64,000 bases of DNA, taken from positions 124,001 to 188,000 of the forward strand of contig JAUIEK010000003.1 in the NCBI GenBank assembly GCA_030428865.1, written 5' to 3'. The stretch's first letter is position 1. Every line of letters begins with the position of its first letter. Shown here in pieces: positions 27,163-36,825 of this stretch. Position numbers and translations under genes: made by a program. The notes beneath the pieces were generated by a model. The model was given only the letters and a program-made list of their open reading frames with translations. It had not been told where the DNA came from and did not search any database. Source of the stretch: Bacteroidia bacterium (GTDB taxonomy: Bacteria > Bacteroidota > Bacteroidia > Flavobacteriales > Flavobacteriaceae).

Positions 27163-28548
27163 TTACATTTTGGATATTACCGATTTATATTTACCATTCT
27201 CTGTTTTTGGGATGTCTTGTACGTAATTGAATTCTATAAAAATATTTTCTCCTAGCTGACTTTTAATTACCCGCTCCATTTTTTCCTCAGATTGTTTGTG
27301 ATAAAGCTTATCATCAACTACGAGATTAATAGTAATGATTTGATTTGTTTCCTGAATAAGTTGTGATAATTTAAGTCCATCAATATTAGTAAAAACACTA
27401 TGGAATCTTACCATTTTTTTACCGTCTTCAGAAACAATAATATCTTCTTCTCTACCTAAAATTTCTTTTATCACAGGCATTTCTATGCCAGATTTTGCCT
27501 TTTGATTTTCAGATTTAATAGCTCTATCTCCTATTCTATAACGTATTAACGGCTGATCGTAGTTCAACAAACCTGTCAGCACCAATTCACCTTCTTCTCC
27601 ATTAGCCACTTCCTTTCCTTCTGGATTGAGTAATTCCATAATACCCGTATCAGGACTGAAAAGAAAATCTCCTTGATTATTTTCAGAAATCAACCCACAA
27701 GCCTCTACTCCACTATAACTATCGTAAGTTTTGCAATTATAAACGCTCTTAAAAGTTTCTCTCATTTGATTTGTTAACTTTTCACTACTCGTAATTACCG
27801 CTTTGAGTTTAGGAGCAGTGAAATTCTGTTTTTTAATAAAATCAGCCAAAAAATAATTACTCATGGCATATCCTACCATATATTCAACTTTATTTTTTAC
27901 AATTCCTCTCAGGTATTCTCCAGCAGTGTTTTCAGAAATATGATAGGCAGAGAAATACGTTTGTTTTTCAAAAAAATTGTATCGATAAAAAGGAGGTTTA
28001 TTTGAGGTGTTTGGCAGAATTCTTCTTCCTCCTATCATTCCCCTAGGTGTTTTATAATCTATTCCAGCCCAATTTCTTATTCTAGCTTCGTATGCGGCTG
28101 ACCACTTTTGATGAAACTCTCTTGATAAAAATACTTTTACTGGTGTTCCTGTACTTCCACTACTTGAATAAAACTGCCCTTTCTTCTTTTTTTTTGATAG
28201 TAACGTGGAAGTTCCATATTTACGTAAATCTTCTTTTTCTAAAAAAGGCAACTCTTTAATATCTTGAAGTTGAAAATTTAAGAAGTTATTTTTTGTAAAC
28301 CCTGCGTTTTTATATGAGCTAGTATAAAAAGGAACAGTTTCATAAGCATGTACCAACAACTTTCTAAGCTCATTTGTTTGATACTTTTTCCACTCTTCTT
28401 TTGTATATGATTCTCGTTTTTTAAAGTTTACCACTTCTTTTTGAAAAACACCTCCGTATCTCCTTTTTCTCCAATAAAATCCATAGAGGCTTATCATCCA
28501 ATTTTGGGCAAAAACAGGTGAAATTTTATAGAAATTATCAATTAACAT
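27163..28548 (-). CDS. PaaK/CapK-like adenylate-forming protein
   Basis: The 461-residue protein belongs to the phenylacetate-CoA ligase-like family. The adenylation core motif is FYSSSGSTGTPVKVFLS (P-loop). YDSYSGVEACG is the second AMP-binding motif, and GLLNYDQPLIRYRIGDRA and a C-terminal lid ending IPKTENGKYKSVISK complete the fold. CapK-type members are common in surface polysaccharide loci, where their role is unclear. The 7-bp overlap with a glycosyltransferase gene places it firmly in this operon. Phenylacetate catabolism is not supported here. Confidence 0.85.
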   Translation of the reverse strand: MLIDNFYKISPVFAQNWMISLYGFYWRKRRYGGVFQKEVVNFKKRESYTKEEWKKYQTNELRKLLVHAYETVPFYTSSYKNAGFTKNNFLNFQLQDIKELPFLEKEDLRKYGTSTLLSKKKKKGQFYSSSGSTGTPVKVFLSREFHQKWSAAYEARIRNWAGIDYKTPRGMIGGRRILPNTSNKPPFYRYNFFEKQTYFSAYHISENTAGEYLRGIVKNKVEYMVGYAMSNYFLADFIKKQNFTAPKLKAVITSSEKLTNQMRETFKSVYNCKTYDSYSGVEACGLISENNQGDFLFSPDTGIMELLNPEGKEVANGEEGELVLTGLLNYDQPLIRYRIGDRAIKSENQKAKSGIEMPVIKEILGREEDIIVSEDGKKMVRFHSVFTNIDGLKLSQLIQETNQIITINLVVDDKLYHKQSEEKMERVIKSQLGENIFIEFNYVQDIPKTENGKYKSVISKM

Positions 28549-29567
28549 GAATGAACTTCTTCTATTAAATTAATCCATTTCATTTTTATTACGTCCCATG
28601 AAAAATTTAAGGATTCTTTTCTCCCTTTTTGATGTAAAAGAGTGTTATTAGATTGTATTAGCTTACTAATCACATTACTCATTCCTTCATCATCGTTTTT
28701 ATCAACAAGGATTCCGTTAACTCCGTTAGCTACTAATTTTGACATTCCACCAGCATTAGTGCTTACAACAGTTAACCCTAAAGCCATGGCCTCAATCACG
28801 CTTACAGGCATGTTATCTACGTTAGTTGTATTAATGAAAAAATCATACTTTTCAGATAGCTTAAACCATTCTTGTCTAGATAATGTTCCTGTTAGTTTCA
28901 CTGAATCTAACAAATTGTTTTCCTTGATAAAGTCTTTTACTTGCTGTAAAGATCCATCTTTATCAGGCCCAACCATGCAAAGCTCTGCTGTTGGAAAATC
29001 TTTTTTTAACCCCTTTAAAACTTTCAAGGCCATTAAGGGATTATATATTTTTGAAAAAGCTCTAACATACAATAATTTAGGGGTTAAATTATCCCTTTCT
29101 TCAAATGGAATTTCTTTAACATCAATAGAATTTGGTATTAAGACAGTTTTAAATCCTTTCTTTTTAAACTCTTTTTGTAAATACTCAGATGGAGCAACGT
29201 TAATGTAAGAGTTACTAAAAATAGCGTTTGACAACTTTCTGGATTTCCTCAATCTATAGGGTAAATTACCTCCGTGTAGAATAGGAATGTATTTTAAGTT
29301 CAAAAACTTACATAATTTAGAAACAGCAAAAGCATAGTAAAAACTTAGTGTACTAAATGTATCAATCAATACTAAACTGTTTGTCTTTCTGCTTTTATAA
29401 GTGATATACAGCATCTCTATAAACCTAAAGAAAATAATAACCTTATTGGATGTTACAGTTACTTTATATCCTTCTGATATTAAACCTGTGCTAAGTTTTT
29501 CCATAACAGAATAGTAACCTGTCTTTTTTGCTAGGTTATTACCTACATATAAAATAGATTTAGTCAT
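28542..29567 (-). CDS. Glycosyltransferase family 4 protein
   Basis: The 341-residue GT-B protein. The N-terminal domain has ILYVGNNLAKKTGYYSVMEK and IPILHGGNLPYRLRKS. The C-terminal domain has LLYVRAFSKIYNPLMALKVL, VKLTGTLSRQEWFKLSEKYD and the GT4 E-x7-E region TTNVDNMPVSVIEAMALGLT followed by VVSTNAGGMS. It overlaps genes on both sides by 7-8 bp, indicating translational coupling. Donor and acceptor are unknown. Confidence 0.9.
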   Translation of the reverse strand: MTKSILYVGNNLAKKTGYYSVMEKLSTGLISEGYKVTVTSNKVIIFFRFIEMLYITYKSRKTNSLVLIDTFSTLSFYYAFAVSKLCKFLNLKYIPILHGGNLPYRLRKSRKLSNAIFSNSYINVAPSEYLQKEFKKKGFKTVLIPNSIDVKEIPFEERDNLTPKLLYVRAFSKIYNPLMALKVLKGLKKDFPTAELCMVGPDKDGSLQQVKDFIKENNLLDSVKLTGTLSRQEWFKLSEKYDFFINTTNVDNMPVSVIEAMALGLTVVSTNAGGMSKLVANGVNGILVDKNDDEGMSNVISKLIQSNNTLLHQKGRKESLNFSWDVIKMKWINLIEEVHSC

Positions 29568-30885
29568 CTTTTATGGTTATAAGAGATAATCCGTAAATAA
29601 AACTAGGAAATGCGATTCTCATTGCTGAATGACTGATTGTTAAAAACCAAAAAAGAAAAAAGGAGGCTAAAAAAGCTTTTTGAAAATAGTTTACTTTTGA
29701 AAAAATAGCTATAGGACTAACTAAAAGTAAAACTAAACTTAGTATTCCAACAAGCCCATGCTCTTCCATTAGTCTTCCTATTTCGTTATGAGAGGCTGCT
29801 GTAATTTTCTTCAACTCATACATTCGTTCATACTTACCATTGCCCACACCTATTCCAAGTATAGGGTTTTCTATGAAGTTATCAATTTGAGATTTTAAGA
29901 TATCTATTCTCCCTGAAGTTATATCTTTTCTAAATATTCCATAACTATTTCTACCTAAATACCGATTATTAAGCATTCCTCCTGTAATATCTGATATGTA
30001 TATCCAAACAGAAATTCCAACTATAGAAACTACCATAAGAATTTTTAGGTATAGGGTAGCTTTTTTATTGTAGAATGAGTAAAAAATTGTAAATGCAAAA
30101 AAAGCAACAAATGCAGTTATCATACCTCCTCTTGAAAAAGTTAACAAGCCACGATATAATAAATAAAAAAGAAGAAAAAAATCAACTATCACGAAACCAC
30201 TCAGCTTTCTCTTTGTAAGTAAAAATACAGCTACAACAAATACTCCCAAGCCTAGTACAGTAGCTACTTGATTAGGTCCAAACCCTCCAGATGCCTGAAA
30301 ATTAGCATTACTTCTAAAAACAATTTCATCTATACTAGGTGTTCTAAAATATAGGTAAGAGCTCATGCTAATTATTGGAAGTAACATCATTTTTAGAGCC
30401 TTGTACAGAAAATCAACAGAGATTTTTCTTTTATAGAAGTATATTGCTGCAGCTCCTAACACAAAAGGACCACTCAAATTAAACGCAATTGCTTTTCTCA
30501 ATGATTCTCCTTCTGGAACAGTAGTAAAAGTGATTCCGATTAAAAGAAATAGTAAATAAAAAACAAACAACACATTAGGCGTGTTGTTATTTTTACCAAA
30601 CCAAGCTCCTAAAAAAAGGAAAATCAATATACCATATTTGCCTGTTTCATATAAAATTATTCCACTAGTCATTCTTAAAAAAACCTCTGCCCCAACTAAA
30701 TAAGCAGAGAACAGCAAAGCTTCCTGATTTTTATTTTTGTTAAATACAATGAAAATAATTCCTAAAAACACAATAGAGATACCATATAGTTTGGGAACAA
30801 CAGGCAATGTCATTAAAATACCTAATGTTATATGAAGTAGTATTACCCAAAAATGTATATTATTTTTAAAAATATTTCTCCTCAT
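29560..30885 (-). CDS. O-antigen ligase/polymerase family membrane protein (Wzy_C)
   Basis: The 441-residue integral membrane protein has about 11-12 hydrophobic helices. A large loop near 310-370 carries NPILGIGVGNGKYE and SHNEIGRLMEEHGLVGIL, the His-containing motif of the O-antigen ligase/Wzy_C family. Members either polymerise lipid-linked repeat units or ligate glycans to lipid A or protein. The neighbouring ABC exporter argues somewhat for ligation, but either is possible. Start and previous stop share one base. Confidence 0.85.
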   Translation of the reverse strand: MRRNIFKNNIHFWVILLHITLGILMTLPVVPKLYGISIVFLGIIFIVFNKNKNQEALLFSAYLVGAEVFLRMTSGIILYETGKYGILIFLFLGAWFGKNNNTPNVLFVFYLLFLLIGITFTTVPEGESLRKAIAFNLSGPFVLGAAAIYFYKRKISVDFLYKALKMMLLPIISMSSYLYFRTPSIDEIVFRSNANFQASGGFGPNQVATVLGLGVFVVAVFLLTKRKLSGFVIVDFFLLFYLLYRGLLTFSRGGMITAFVAFFAFTIFYSFYNKKATLYLKILMVVSIVGISVWIYISDITGGMLNNRYLGRNSYGIFRKDITSGRIDILKSQIDNFIENPILGIGVGNGKYERMYELKKITAASHNEIGRLMEEHGLVGILSLVLLLVSPIAIFSKVNYFQKAFLASFFLFWFLTISHSAMRIAFPSFIYGLSLITIKDD

Positions 30886-32030
30886 TAACTAACAAAAATT
30901 TTCTCTTTAAGGTTCTTTATATATTCTTGGTACGTAAATTTCCCAGCCAACATATAGTTAAAATTAATCATCTTAAAAAAAACTTTAGATTCTAGCAATA
31001 AAGCTTGATTTAATTTTAATAATATACTTTCTTTCGAAATCGGCGAAAGTAAAAATCCATTCTTATTATCTGTTACATACTGATCTATACAAGAAATTTT
31101 TGACACAATTGGTATACAACCATAATTCATAGCTTCTCCTACAACTTTAGGGAAACCCTCGCTTTTTGATGGCAATAGCAAAAAATGGCATTTTTCATAT
31201 ATTTTTTTTAATTCGTCTTGATTTAAAAAACCATGAAAAAATACATCATATGGAATTGAATTGCTCATATCCTTAAATATATCAATTTGATCACTACTTC
31301 CCACAAAGTGAATTTCTCCTATTCGATCATTTTTATATTTAGTAAAGGGCTCAACAATTAAATGAACTCCTTTGTGATAATTTATGTTTCCAACAAAACA
31401 AAAATGAATCTTATCTCCAAAAGTTTTTTGTTGTATAATTTCTTTACCATTTTTTCTATCTTCTTCTGTTAGGCAAGGATTTTCAAATGGTATAATATGT
31501 TTCTTCTGATTCGACCAATTTCCATTAACCGTTACATAAGATTCATTTTTTACGTGTTTTAGTAGTTTTTTTTGAACCTTGTAAAACCAAGAAAGATAAC
31601 CATTCCAATTACCTGCAAACTTATGCCAAAATACTTTTTGAGGATAAAAAAACGAAATTAGCACTGCAATAAAACTAGGATGAGAAGGTGCTCTAGTATG
31701 AATATAAGTATGTTTTTTTATTTCTTTAAAAATGATAAAAAACATGTATGGATAGTAAAGAAATATTTTGATTTTTGATAAAAAACTCCTACCTCCAACC
31801 GATTTTAAAGCGAGTATATTAATCTTATTATTATTTAAATGTATATAGGAGTTATTATTAATTTGATCTTTTTTATGAAATCCAATCCAAGTAATTTCAT
31901 TAAATTCATTTAGTAAAGAATTTAATTCTTTGACTACTGGCTCATACGCTTTATAACCTTCGTTTAACTTTACAATTCCAGTGTCTGAAATAACTAGGAG
32001 CCTAGAATATTTTGATATATATTTATGCAT
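30885..32030 (-). CDS. Glycosyltransferase family 4 protein
   Basis: The 381-residue GT-B protein. HTRAPSHPSFIAVLISFF lies in the N-terminal domain. The C-terminal domain has IHFCFVGNINYHKGVHLIVE, YDVFFHGFLNQDELKKIYEK and LLLPSKSEGFPKVVGEAMNY, the last being the donor-binding E-x7-E region. The start overlaps the preceding gene by 37 bp, the largest overlap in the cluster. Specificity unknown. Confidence 0.88.
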   Translation of the reverse strand: MHKYISKYSRLLVISDTGIVKLNEGYKAYEPVVKELNSLLNEFNEITWIGFHKKDQINNNSYIHLNNNKINILALKSVGGRSFLSKIKIFLYYPYMFFIIFKEIKKHTYIHTRAPSHPSFIAVLISFFYPQKVFWHKFAGNWNGYLSWFYKVQKKLLKHVKNESYVTVNGNWSNQKKHIIPFENPCLTEEDRKNGKEIIQQKTFGDKIHFCFVGNINYHKGVHLIVEPFTKYKNDRIGEIHFVGSSDQIDIFKDMSNSIPYDVFFHGFLNQDELKKIYEKCHFLLLPSKSEGFPKVVGEAMNYGCIPIVSKISCIDQYVTDNKNGFLLSPISKESILLKLNQALLLESKVFFKMINFNYMLAGKFTYQEYIKNLKEKIFVS

Positions 32031-33022
32031 TCAGCAACATATTTCTTGGGATTAAAATACTTTTCATAAAGTGTTTCAAATTCTTTCGGATTTTTCTCCA
32101 ATAATTTGTTCAATGCTTGATTCCATTCAGTTAGTTTAAAATTAGAGATGATAAAATCGGAAATATCATTTTCTATTGAATTTACTACTTCCCCTGTTTT
32201 AAATGTAATGAAAGGAAGGTTTTGAGCCATATATTCAATTAAAACTAAAGGTCCGCTTTCTGAAAGGGAAGTCATCAATCCTAGCTGAAATTTGGGGAGA
32301 ATTTCTTGAGCATCAATCTGATTATGAATAAAATGAACTTTTTTAGTAAGGTTAAGTTCTTTTATTCTTTCTATAATTTTTCTATAATAGTTTTTATCAT
32401 GAATTTGCCCTACTATAGTTAAATCAAGGTTCTTGTCTTTTATAAGTTCTATTGCAAATAACTGATTTTTAACTGGTTTAATGTTTCCAACTAAAACAGC
32501 TCCTTCTTTTCGATAAGTTTCTTTACAACTATTTTTAACAACAATATTTCTAAGAAGAAAAACACATTTAATGTCAACCTTTAATTTTTTAATTGCCCAA
32601 GATGTTAGTTCTTCAGAAACACCAATGTAATATTTAGGTTTTACTATTTTAAATAAAAATGGAATAGATTCGTCTGTATGAATTTTTCCATAATGGTCAT
32701 GTAAAATAATTTTATTAGAAACCCTCCAAAACAACTTGACAAAAGCAACATATTTATATACATGTCTTAAATGCACGTGTATAATATCGTATTCTTTTAA
32801 AATAGTAGCTAGTTGTGACATCGATTTAAAGTTAAATCTTCCTTTTCTGGTATATTCTACTTTGGGAATATTTGGATTTAATTTACTATAATAGTCTCCA
32901 CACTTATTAAAAGTTAAAACAGACACATTAATAGATGATCTATATAACAAATCTGTTAACTCACAGAAAACTCGCTCTGCTCCTCCTACACCCAAACGAT
33001 CTATTATATGAAGAATTTTCAT
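31994..33022 (-). CDS. Glycosyltransferase family 4 protein
   Basis: The 342-residue GT-B protein opens with MKILHIIDRLGVGGAERVFCE, the common GT4 acceptor-side glycine-rich loop. YDIIHVHLRHVYKYVAF, VLVGNIKPVKNQLFAIELI and GLMTSLSESGPLVLIEYMAQ (donor-binding region) follow. It starts 22 bp after the two-module transferase gene. Sugar specificity cannot be read from the sequence. Confidence 0.9.
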   Translation of the reverse strand: MKILHIIDRLGVGGAERVFCELTDLLYRSSINVSVLTFNKCGDYYSKLNPNIPKVEYTRKGRFNFKSMSQLATILKEYDIIHVHLRHVYKYVAFVKLFWRVSNKIILHDHYGKIHTDESIPFLFKIVKPKYYIGVSEELTSWAIKKLKVDIKCVFLLRNIVVKNSCKETYRKEGAVLVGNIKPVKNQLFAIELIKDKNLDLTIVGQIHDKNYYRKIIERIKELNLTKKVHFIHNQIDAQEILPKFQLGLMTSLSESGPLVLIEYMAQNLPFITFKTGEVVNSIENDISDFIISNFKLTEWNQALNKLLEKNPKEFETLYEKYFNPKKYVAECINIYQNILGS

Positions 33023-33044
33023 AAAGATATTTAAACTTACATTA

Positions 33045-34655
33045 TTATACTCTTTCTAAATCGAGTGTTTCTAGTGCTTTTTTTCTATTAATTTTCTTTT
33101 TCTTTTTAATAGACAAGAAGATATATAATATGTATGGTACTTTTATAGCCTTTTTAAAAAAATTACCTTTTACAGTAAATAGATTTATTTTACCTCTTAC
33201 TAAATACTCTTTTACTTGTCTTTTAGTAAAGTATTTATATGCTATATAATATTCTGTTTCTGTTGGAATTACATAATCAGTAATATTATTTTGAGCCATA
33301 TGAAAAGTTACTTTTCTTTGATTATGAAAACGCAAACCTCCTACAGGTGCTCTATGATGAAAAATCTCTATATCATTATTGATTAACATTAAGGCTCCTT
33401 GTAAATGACAACGAATAGCCAAGTCATTATCAGCCCTTATTCCTTTATTAAAAAAAGGATTAAAACATCCTGCTTCTAAAATAACTTTTTTCTTGATTAA
33501 AGTAATTGGAAAAGTATCTGAGATCTTTATCCCTTTTGGAGTGTTGTAATATACTATCCCTTTTTCAACAACTCGAGCTGCCATCATATCAGAATCTTTA
33601 TTTAATAGGCTACTTAGCAAATCTGAACAAAAGTTTGGGTAAATATTGTCAGCATCATCTCCTAAAAATAATAAGTAATCTCCTTTTGCTTCAGAAATAA
33701 GTTTATTCCAAGCAATAACTTGCCCTTTATCTTCTTGAATAAAATATCTTACAGGAACCTCTAAATTTTCAGTAGTTATTTTTTGCCTTCTATCCAGATC
33801 AGTTTGATCTGTTATTAATATTTCTAATGGTTGTAATGTTTGATTTTGTAATTGATTGATTGTATTCTGTATATACCAATATCTATCCAAAGTAGGTGCT
33901 AAAACAGAAATTGTTGTTTTTTCTGGAGCAATTACATTTTTATTTTCAATTTCTATCGGCTTGTAGGACGTGTTATTGTCAGTCTTATATTTCTTAAAAA
34001 AATGTTTAATAGAAATTCCATCTTTGTTAATTAATCCTCGGATTTTAGCATAAATACTCCATTTTTTACCGTGGTATTTTCTTACAAAAAAAAGATTATC
34101 ATTAGATGAAAAAGTTTTATCAATAATTTCGTTTTCAGGGTTTAAAACTGGGGAATAACGAATAATTCCTCCTTCTTTTAAAACCCTATAACCAAAATCA
34201 AGGAATTGAAAGTTGATAGATTCATATGCTCTATTCAATGTAAAATTGTGTTTAAAAATATCTGTCTTTATCAAAACGTTTTTAGATGTGCATCTAAATG
34301 ATGTAAAAATCTTATCCGAAGGCGCTTGAAGATTATAAATCCAAATAGGATTTACATAATCTAAAAATCTAGGTTCCATATTTTCAGTATTCCAATACGA
34401 ACCATGAAATACATCATAGTTTTTAATACATAGTTGACAAAGTTGTGCTACTTCAGGAATTGGTTTTTTAGCATCCCAAAAAAGAATATAATCGCTTTTT
34501 GTCTCTTTTTTAATATTTTCTACAAAGAAATAAAACTGACTTTTTTTAGCAGGTACATAATGAATATTTCCATAATCCCAATTATATTTTAAGTTAACTT
34601 CATAAGTTAATAGAACTATGTCTATCTTATATGTTGTTCTTTGATCAATTTTCAT
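33045..34655 (-). CDS. Two-module glycosyltransferase with GT2 C-terminal domain
   Basis: The 536-residue protein seems to hold two GT-A-like modules. The C-terminal one (about 248-480) is a clear GT2: TTISVLAPTLDRYWYIQNTI, ILITDQTDLD, DKGQVIAWNKLISEAKGDYL and the DxD-like FLGDDADNIYP. The N-terminal ~235 residues have KSDYILFWDAKKPIPEV and FTSFRCTSKNVLIKTDIF, which suggest a second, diverged GT-A fold. It could add two sugars, or the N-terminal part may only bind acceptor. Overlaps the preceding gene by 11 bp. Confidence 0.82.
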   Translation of the reverse strand: MKIDQRTTYKIDIVLLTYEVNLKYNWDYGNIHYVPAKKSQFYFFVENIKKETKSDYILFWDAKKPIPEVAQLCQLCIKNYDVFHGSYWNTENMEPRFLDYVNPIWIYNLQAPSDKIFTSFRCTSKNVLIKTDIFKHNFTLNRAYESINFQFLDFGYRVLKEGGIIRYSPVLNPENEIIDKTFSSNDNLFFVRKYHGKKWSIYAKIRGLINKDGISIKHFFKKYKTDNNTSYKPIEIENKNVIAPEKTTISVLAPTLDRYWYIQNTINQLQNQTLQPLEILITDQTDLDRRQKITTENLEVPVRYFIQEDKGQVIAWNKLISEAKGDYLLFLGDDADNIYPNFCSDLLSSLLNKDSDMMAARVVEKGIVYYNTPKGIKISDTFPITLIKKKVILEAGCFNPFFNKGIRADNDLAIRCHLQGALMLINNDIEIFHHRAPVGGLRFHNQRKVTFHMAQNNITDYVIPTETEYYIAYKYFTKRQVKEYLVRGKINLFTVKGNFFKKAIKVPYILYIFLSIKKKKKINRKKALETLDLERV

Positions 34656-35664
34656 AAAGTTTCAGTAAGCTATCAGCTTCTTTTTCTACATCATGATATT
34701 TTTTAACGTAATCGTGTGATTTTTCACCTATCGTTTTTCGTTTCTCTTTATTCTTAATAAGATCTTCCAATACATCCTCTATAGTTTTAGGGTTTGCATT
34801 TACTATCGGCAAATCAGGTCTGTATTTTTTATAATCTGAACGTATATAACAAACCACAGGAATTTTCATTGCCATAAGTTCACAACTTACTTTACCATGC
34901 CAACCATACAATAATTGATCTACACCTATATCTGCTTTTTCATAATACGACTTAATCATATGTGCCTCTAGTCTTTCAGCTAATAACAATTCTATAGAAT
35001 ATCCTTTTTGCTGTAATGACTGTACTGCTTTTTCAAGATATTCTGTTCCTTTTTTTCTTCTACTTGTAGGAGCATGTATAATACGAATAATATTATCTTT
35101 TTCAGAAGCTTTTTTCATTTCTGATTGCCAATAATTTAGGTCAATAACCTGAGGGGATAAAATAGCGTTTTTAGCTAGTTGAAATAAATCAGGCTCAGAA
35201 ACTAATACTGTATTTGCGTATTTATTCCATTTTTTCAACTTCTTTAACTGATCTTTTCTGCTCATTGGTGGCAAAGGAAGTTTCTTACCATCAGTAATTG
35301 CTCTTAAATAGTCAAAATAAACAATGTCAACTATATCTAACCCTCTAAAGTGAACTACTATTTTCTTTTTAAAAAATTTTAAAATTGGTAAGTCAATAAG
35401 GTGGAAACGCCAAAAAGAAACTAAACTTACTCCCCAAAAAAAATGAAATACATCGTAATTTTTAATTGCTCTTAAGAAAAATATGAAACGCCTAAAAAAC
35501 GATTTAGCAGGAATTTTTATATCGTTTTTATAATTCATAAAATCCTTATTAAAAGCCACTGAAGTTGCTTTAAAACCTTTTCTACGAAGTGTTTCCGCTA
35601 ATAACTGCATCTGACCTCCTATCTCAAAACCAGCAATTAAAATCCTTTTTTGCTTTTTACTCAT
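34645..35664 (-). CDS. Glycosyltransferase family 4 protein
   Basis: The 339-residue GT-B-like protein. ILIAGFEIGGQMQLLAETLR forms the N-terminal Rossmann start. KIVVHFRGLDIVDIVYFDYL lies mid-protein, IRIIHAPTSRRKKGTEYLEK and ADIGVDQLLYGWHGKVSCEL make up the donor domain, and IPVVCYIRSD follows. The motif around GWHGKVSCELMAMK replaces the usual E-x7-E pattern with fewer acidic residues, so it is a diverged member. Four-bp overlap with the upstream gene. Confidence 0.85.
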   Translation of the reverse strand: MSKKQKRILIAGFEIGGQMQLLAETLRRKGFKATSVAFNKDFMNYKNDIKIPAKSFFRRFIFFLRAIKNYDVFHFFWGVSLVSFWRFHLIDLPILKFFKKKIVVHFRGLDIVDIVYFDYLRAITDGKKLPLPPMSRKDQLKKLKKWNKYANTVLVSEPDLFQLAKNAILSPQVIDLNYWQSEMKKASEKDNIIRIIHAPTSRRKKGTEYLEKAVQSLQQKGYSIELLLAERLEAHMIKSYYEKADIGVDQLLYGWHGKVSCELMAMKIPVVCYIRSDYKKYRPDLPIVNANPKTIEDVLEDLIKNKEKRKTIGEKSHDYVKKYHDVEKEADSLLKLYEN

Positions 35665-36788
35665 TTTATAATTTGCTTATAAAACTGAATCATATTTTCA
35701 ACATGAGTACTCATTTCAAAGTTTTTTACAGCATGTAATCTTGCATTTCTTCCCATAATCTGTAGTTTCTCTCTATTATCATGAAGCTCTTTTATTTTAT
35801 TTACCATCAACTGAACTCCTCCAAAAGGAACCACAAACCCTGTTTCTTCATTTATAATAACTTCATTCATTCCTTCGCATTCAAAAGCAACAACAGGTAA
35901 TCCACAAGATACAGCTTCTAAAACACTATTAGAAAGGCCTTCCGCAATACTTGTAGAAATATATAAATCTGCTTGATTTAAATAATTTATTATTTCATTT
36001 TCTGATTTTGTACCTAAAAAAGAAACTTTTTTTTCTAGATGCAGTTTCTTTACCTGATATTGAAGTTTAAACTCATCTTCTCCTGAACCAATCAACAATA
36101 GTCTAACAGGAATATCTTTTAGTAAGTTTAAAATCATAAGCTGTAAAAAAATACCCTTTCGCCACATTAGAGATCCTACCGATATTATTGTAAAATATTC
36201 TTGATTTTTATTAGTAATCTCTTCTTTAGGTCTAAACTTTTTTATGTCAATTCCGTTGTAATTTATAACCGTTTTATTTGAACTTACACCAAACTCTTTA
36301 ATACAGATATCTTTTAAACTATTAGATACATAATGGATGTAGTCAGTTTTTTTAAATGATTGTTTTAGTTTTTTTGTATAATCTGGGTTATTATATGGAT
36401 AAACAGTTACCATGCTCCCTCTCACGCTTGCTACAACAGGAACTTTAAAGTATGATATCAACCAATTAAAAGAAGATACATGATCTATCCATTGAAAATG
36501 AATTACATCTGGTTTTATAGATAAAAAATCAACATACTTTAGTGCTTTTTTAATCTTGACTCTAAATCGTTTTTCTTCTTTTTGTAATACTATAATTTTA
36601 AGGAAATAGTATACTCGGTTTGGTTTTACCATAAAAAGTTTAAAAATTGAAAAAAAATAATTAATCTGTCTAGTAAATGAAAACTCAATTGGCAAAAGAC
36701 ACGTTACACCTTTTCCTATTAAAGCATCAAGCCTTTTTTGAATAAATGTTGATGGTTTTTTACCGCTACCGATAAATAAAATTTTCAT
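35661..36788 (-). CDS. Glycosyltransferase family 4 protein
   Basis: The 375-residue GT-B protein. VIHFQWIDHVSSFNWLISYF is in the N-terminal domain. NYNGIDIKKFRPKEEITNKN links the domains, and IISVGSLMWRKGIFLQLMIL starts the donor domain. VSFLGTKSENEIINYLNQAD and STSIAEGLSNSVLEAVSCGL follow, the latter a standard GT4 donor motif. Its end overlaps the next gene by 4 bp. Specificity unknown. Confidence 0.9.
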   Translation of the reverse strand: MKILFIGSGKKPSTFIQKRLDALIGKGVTCLLPIEFSFTRQINYFFSIFKLFMVKPNRVYYFLKIIVLQKEEKRFRVKIKKALKYVDFLSIKPDVIHFQWIDHVSSFNWLISYFKVPVVASVRGSMVTVYPYNNPDYTKKLKQSFKKTDYIHYVSNSLKDICIKEFGVSSNKTVINYNGIDIKKFRPKEEITNKNQEYFTIISVGSLMWRKGIFLQLMILNLLKDIPVRLLLIGSGEDEFKLQYQVKKLHLEKKVSFLGTKSENEIINYLNQADLYISTSIAEGLSNSVLEAVSCGLPVVAFECEGMNEVIINEETGFVVPFGGVQLMVNKIKELHDNREKLQIMGRNARLHAVKNFEMSTHVENMIQFYKQIIK

Positions 36789-36825
36789 ATGATCCTAATT
36801 TATGGTTTCATTTTTTAACGCCCCA

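Noticed and set aside
27163..28548. Phenylacetate degradation gene (paaK)
   Set aside because: It is embedded in a glycan operon with overlapping genes and no other paa gene is present; CapK-like role preferred.
28642..29208. 188-codon frame antisense to a glycosyltransferase
   Set aside because: It is a shadow of a well-supported coding frame; composition is leucine/serine-rich as expected of the complement strand.
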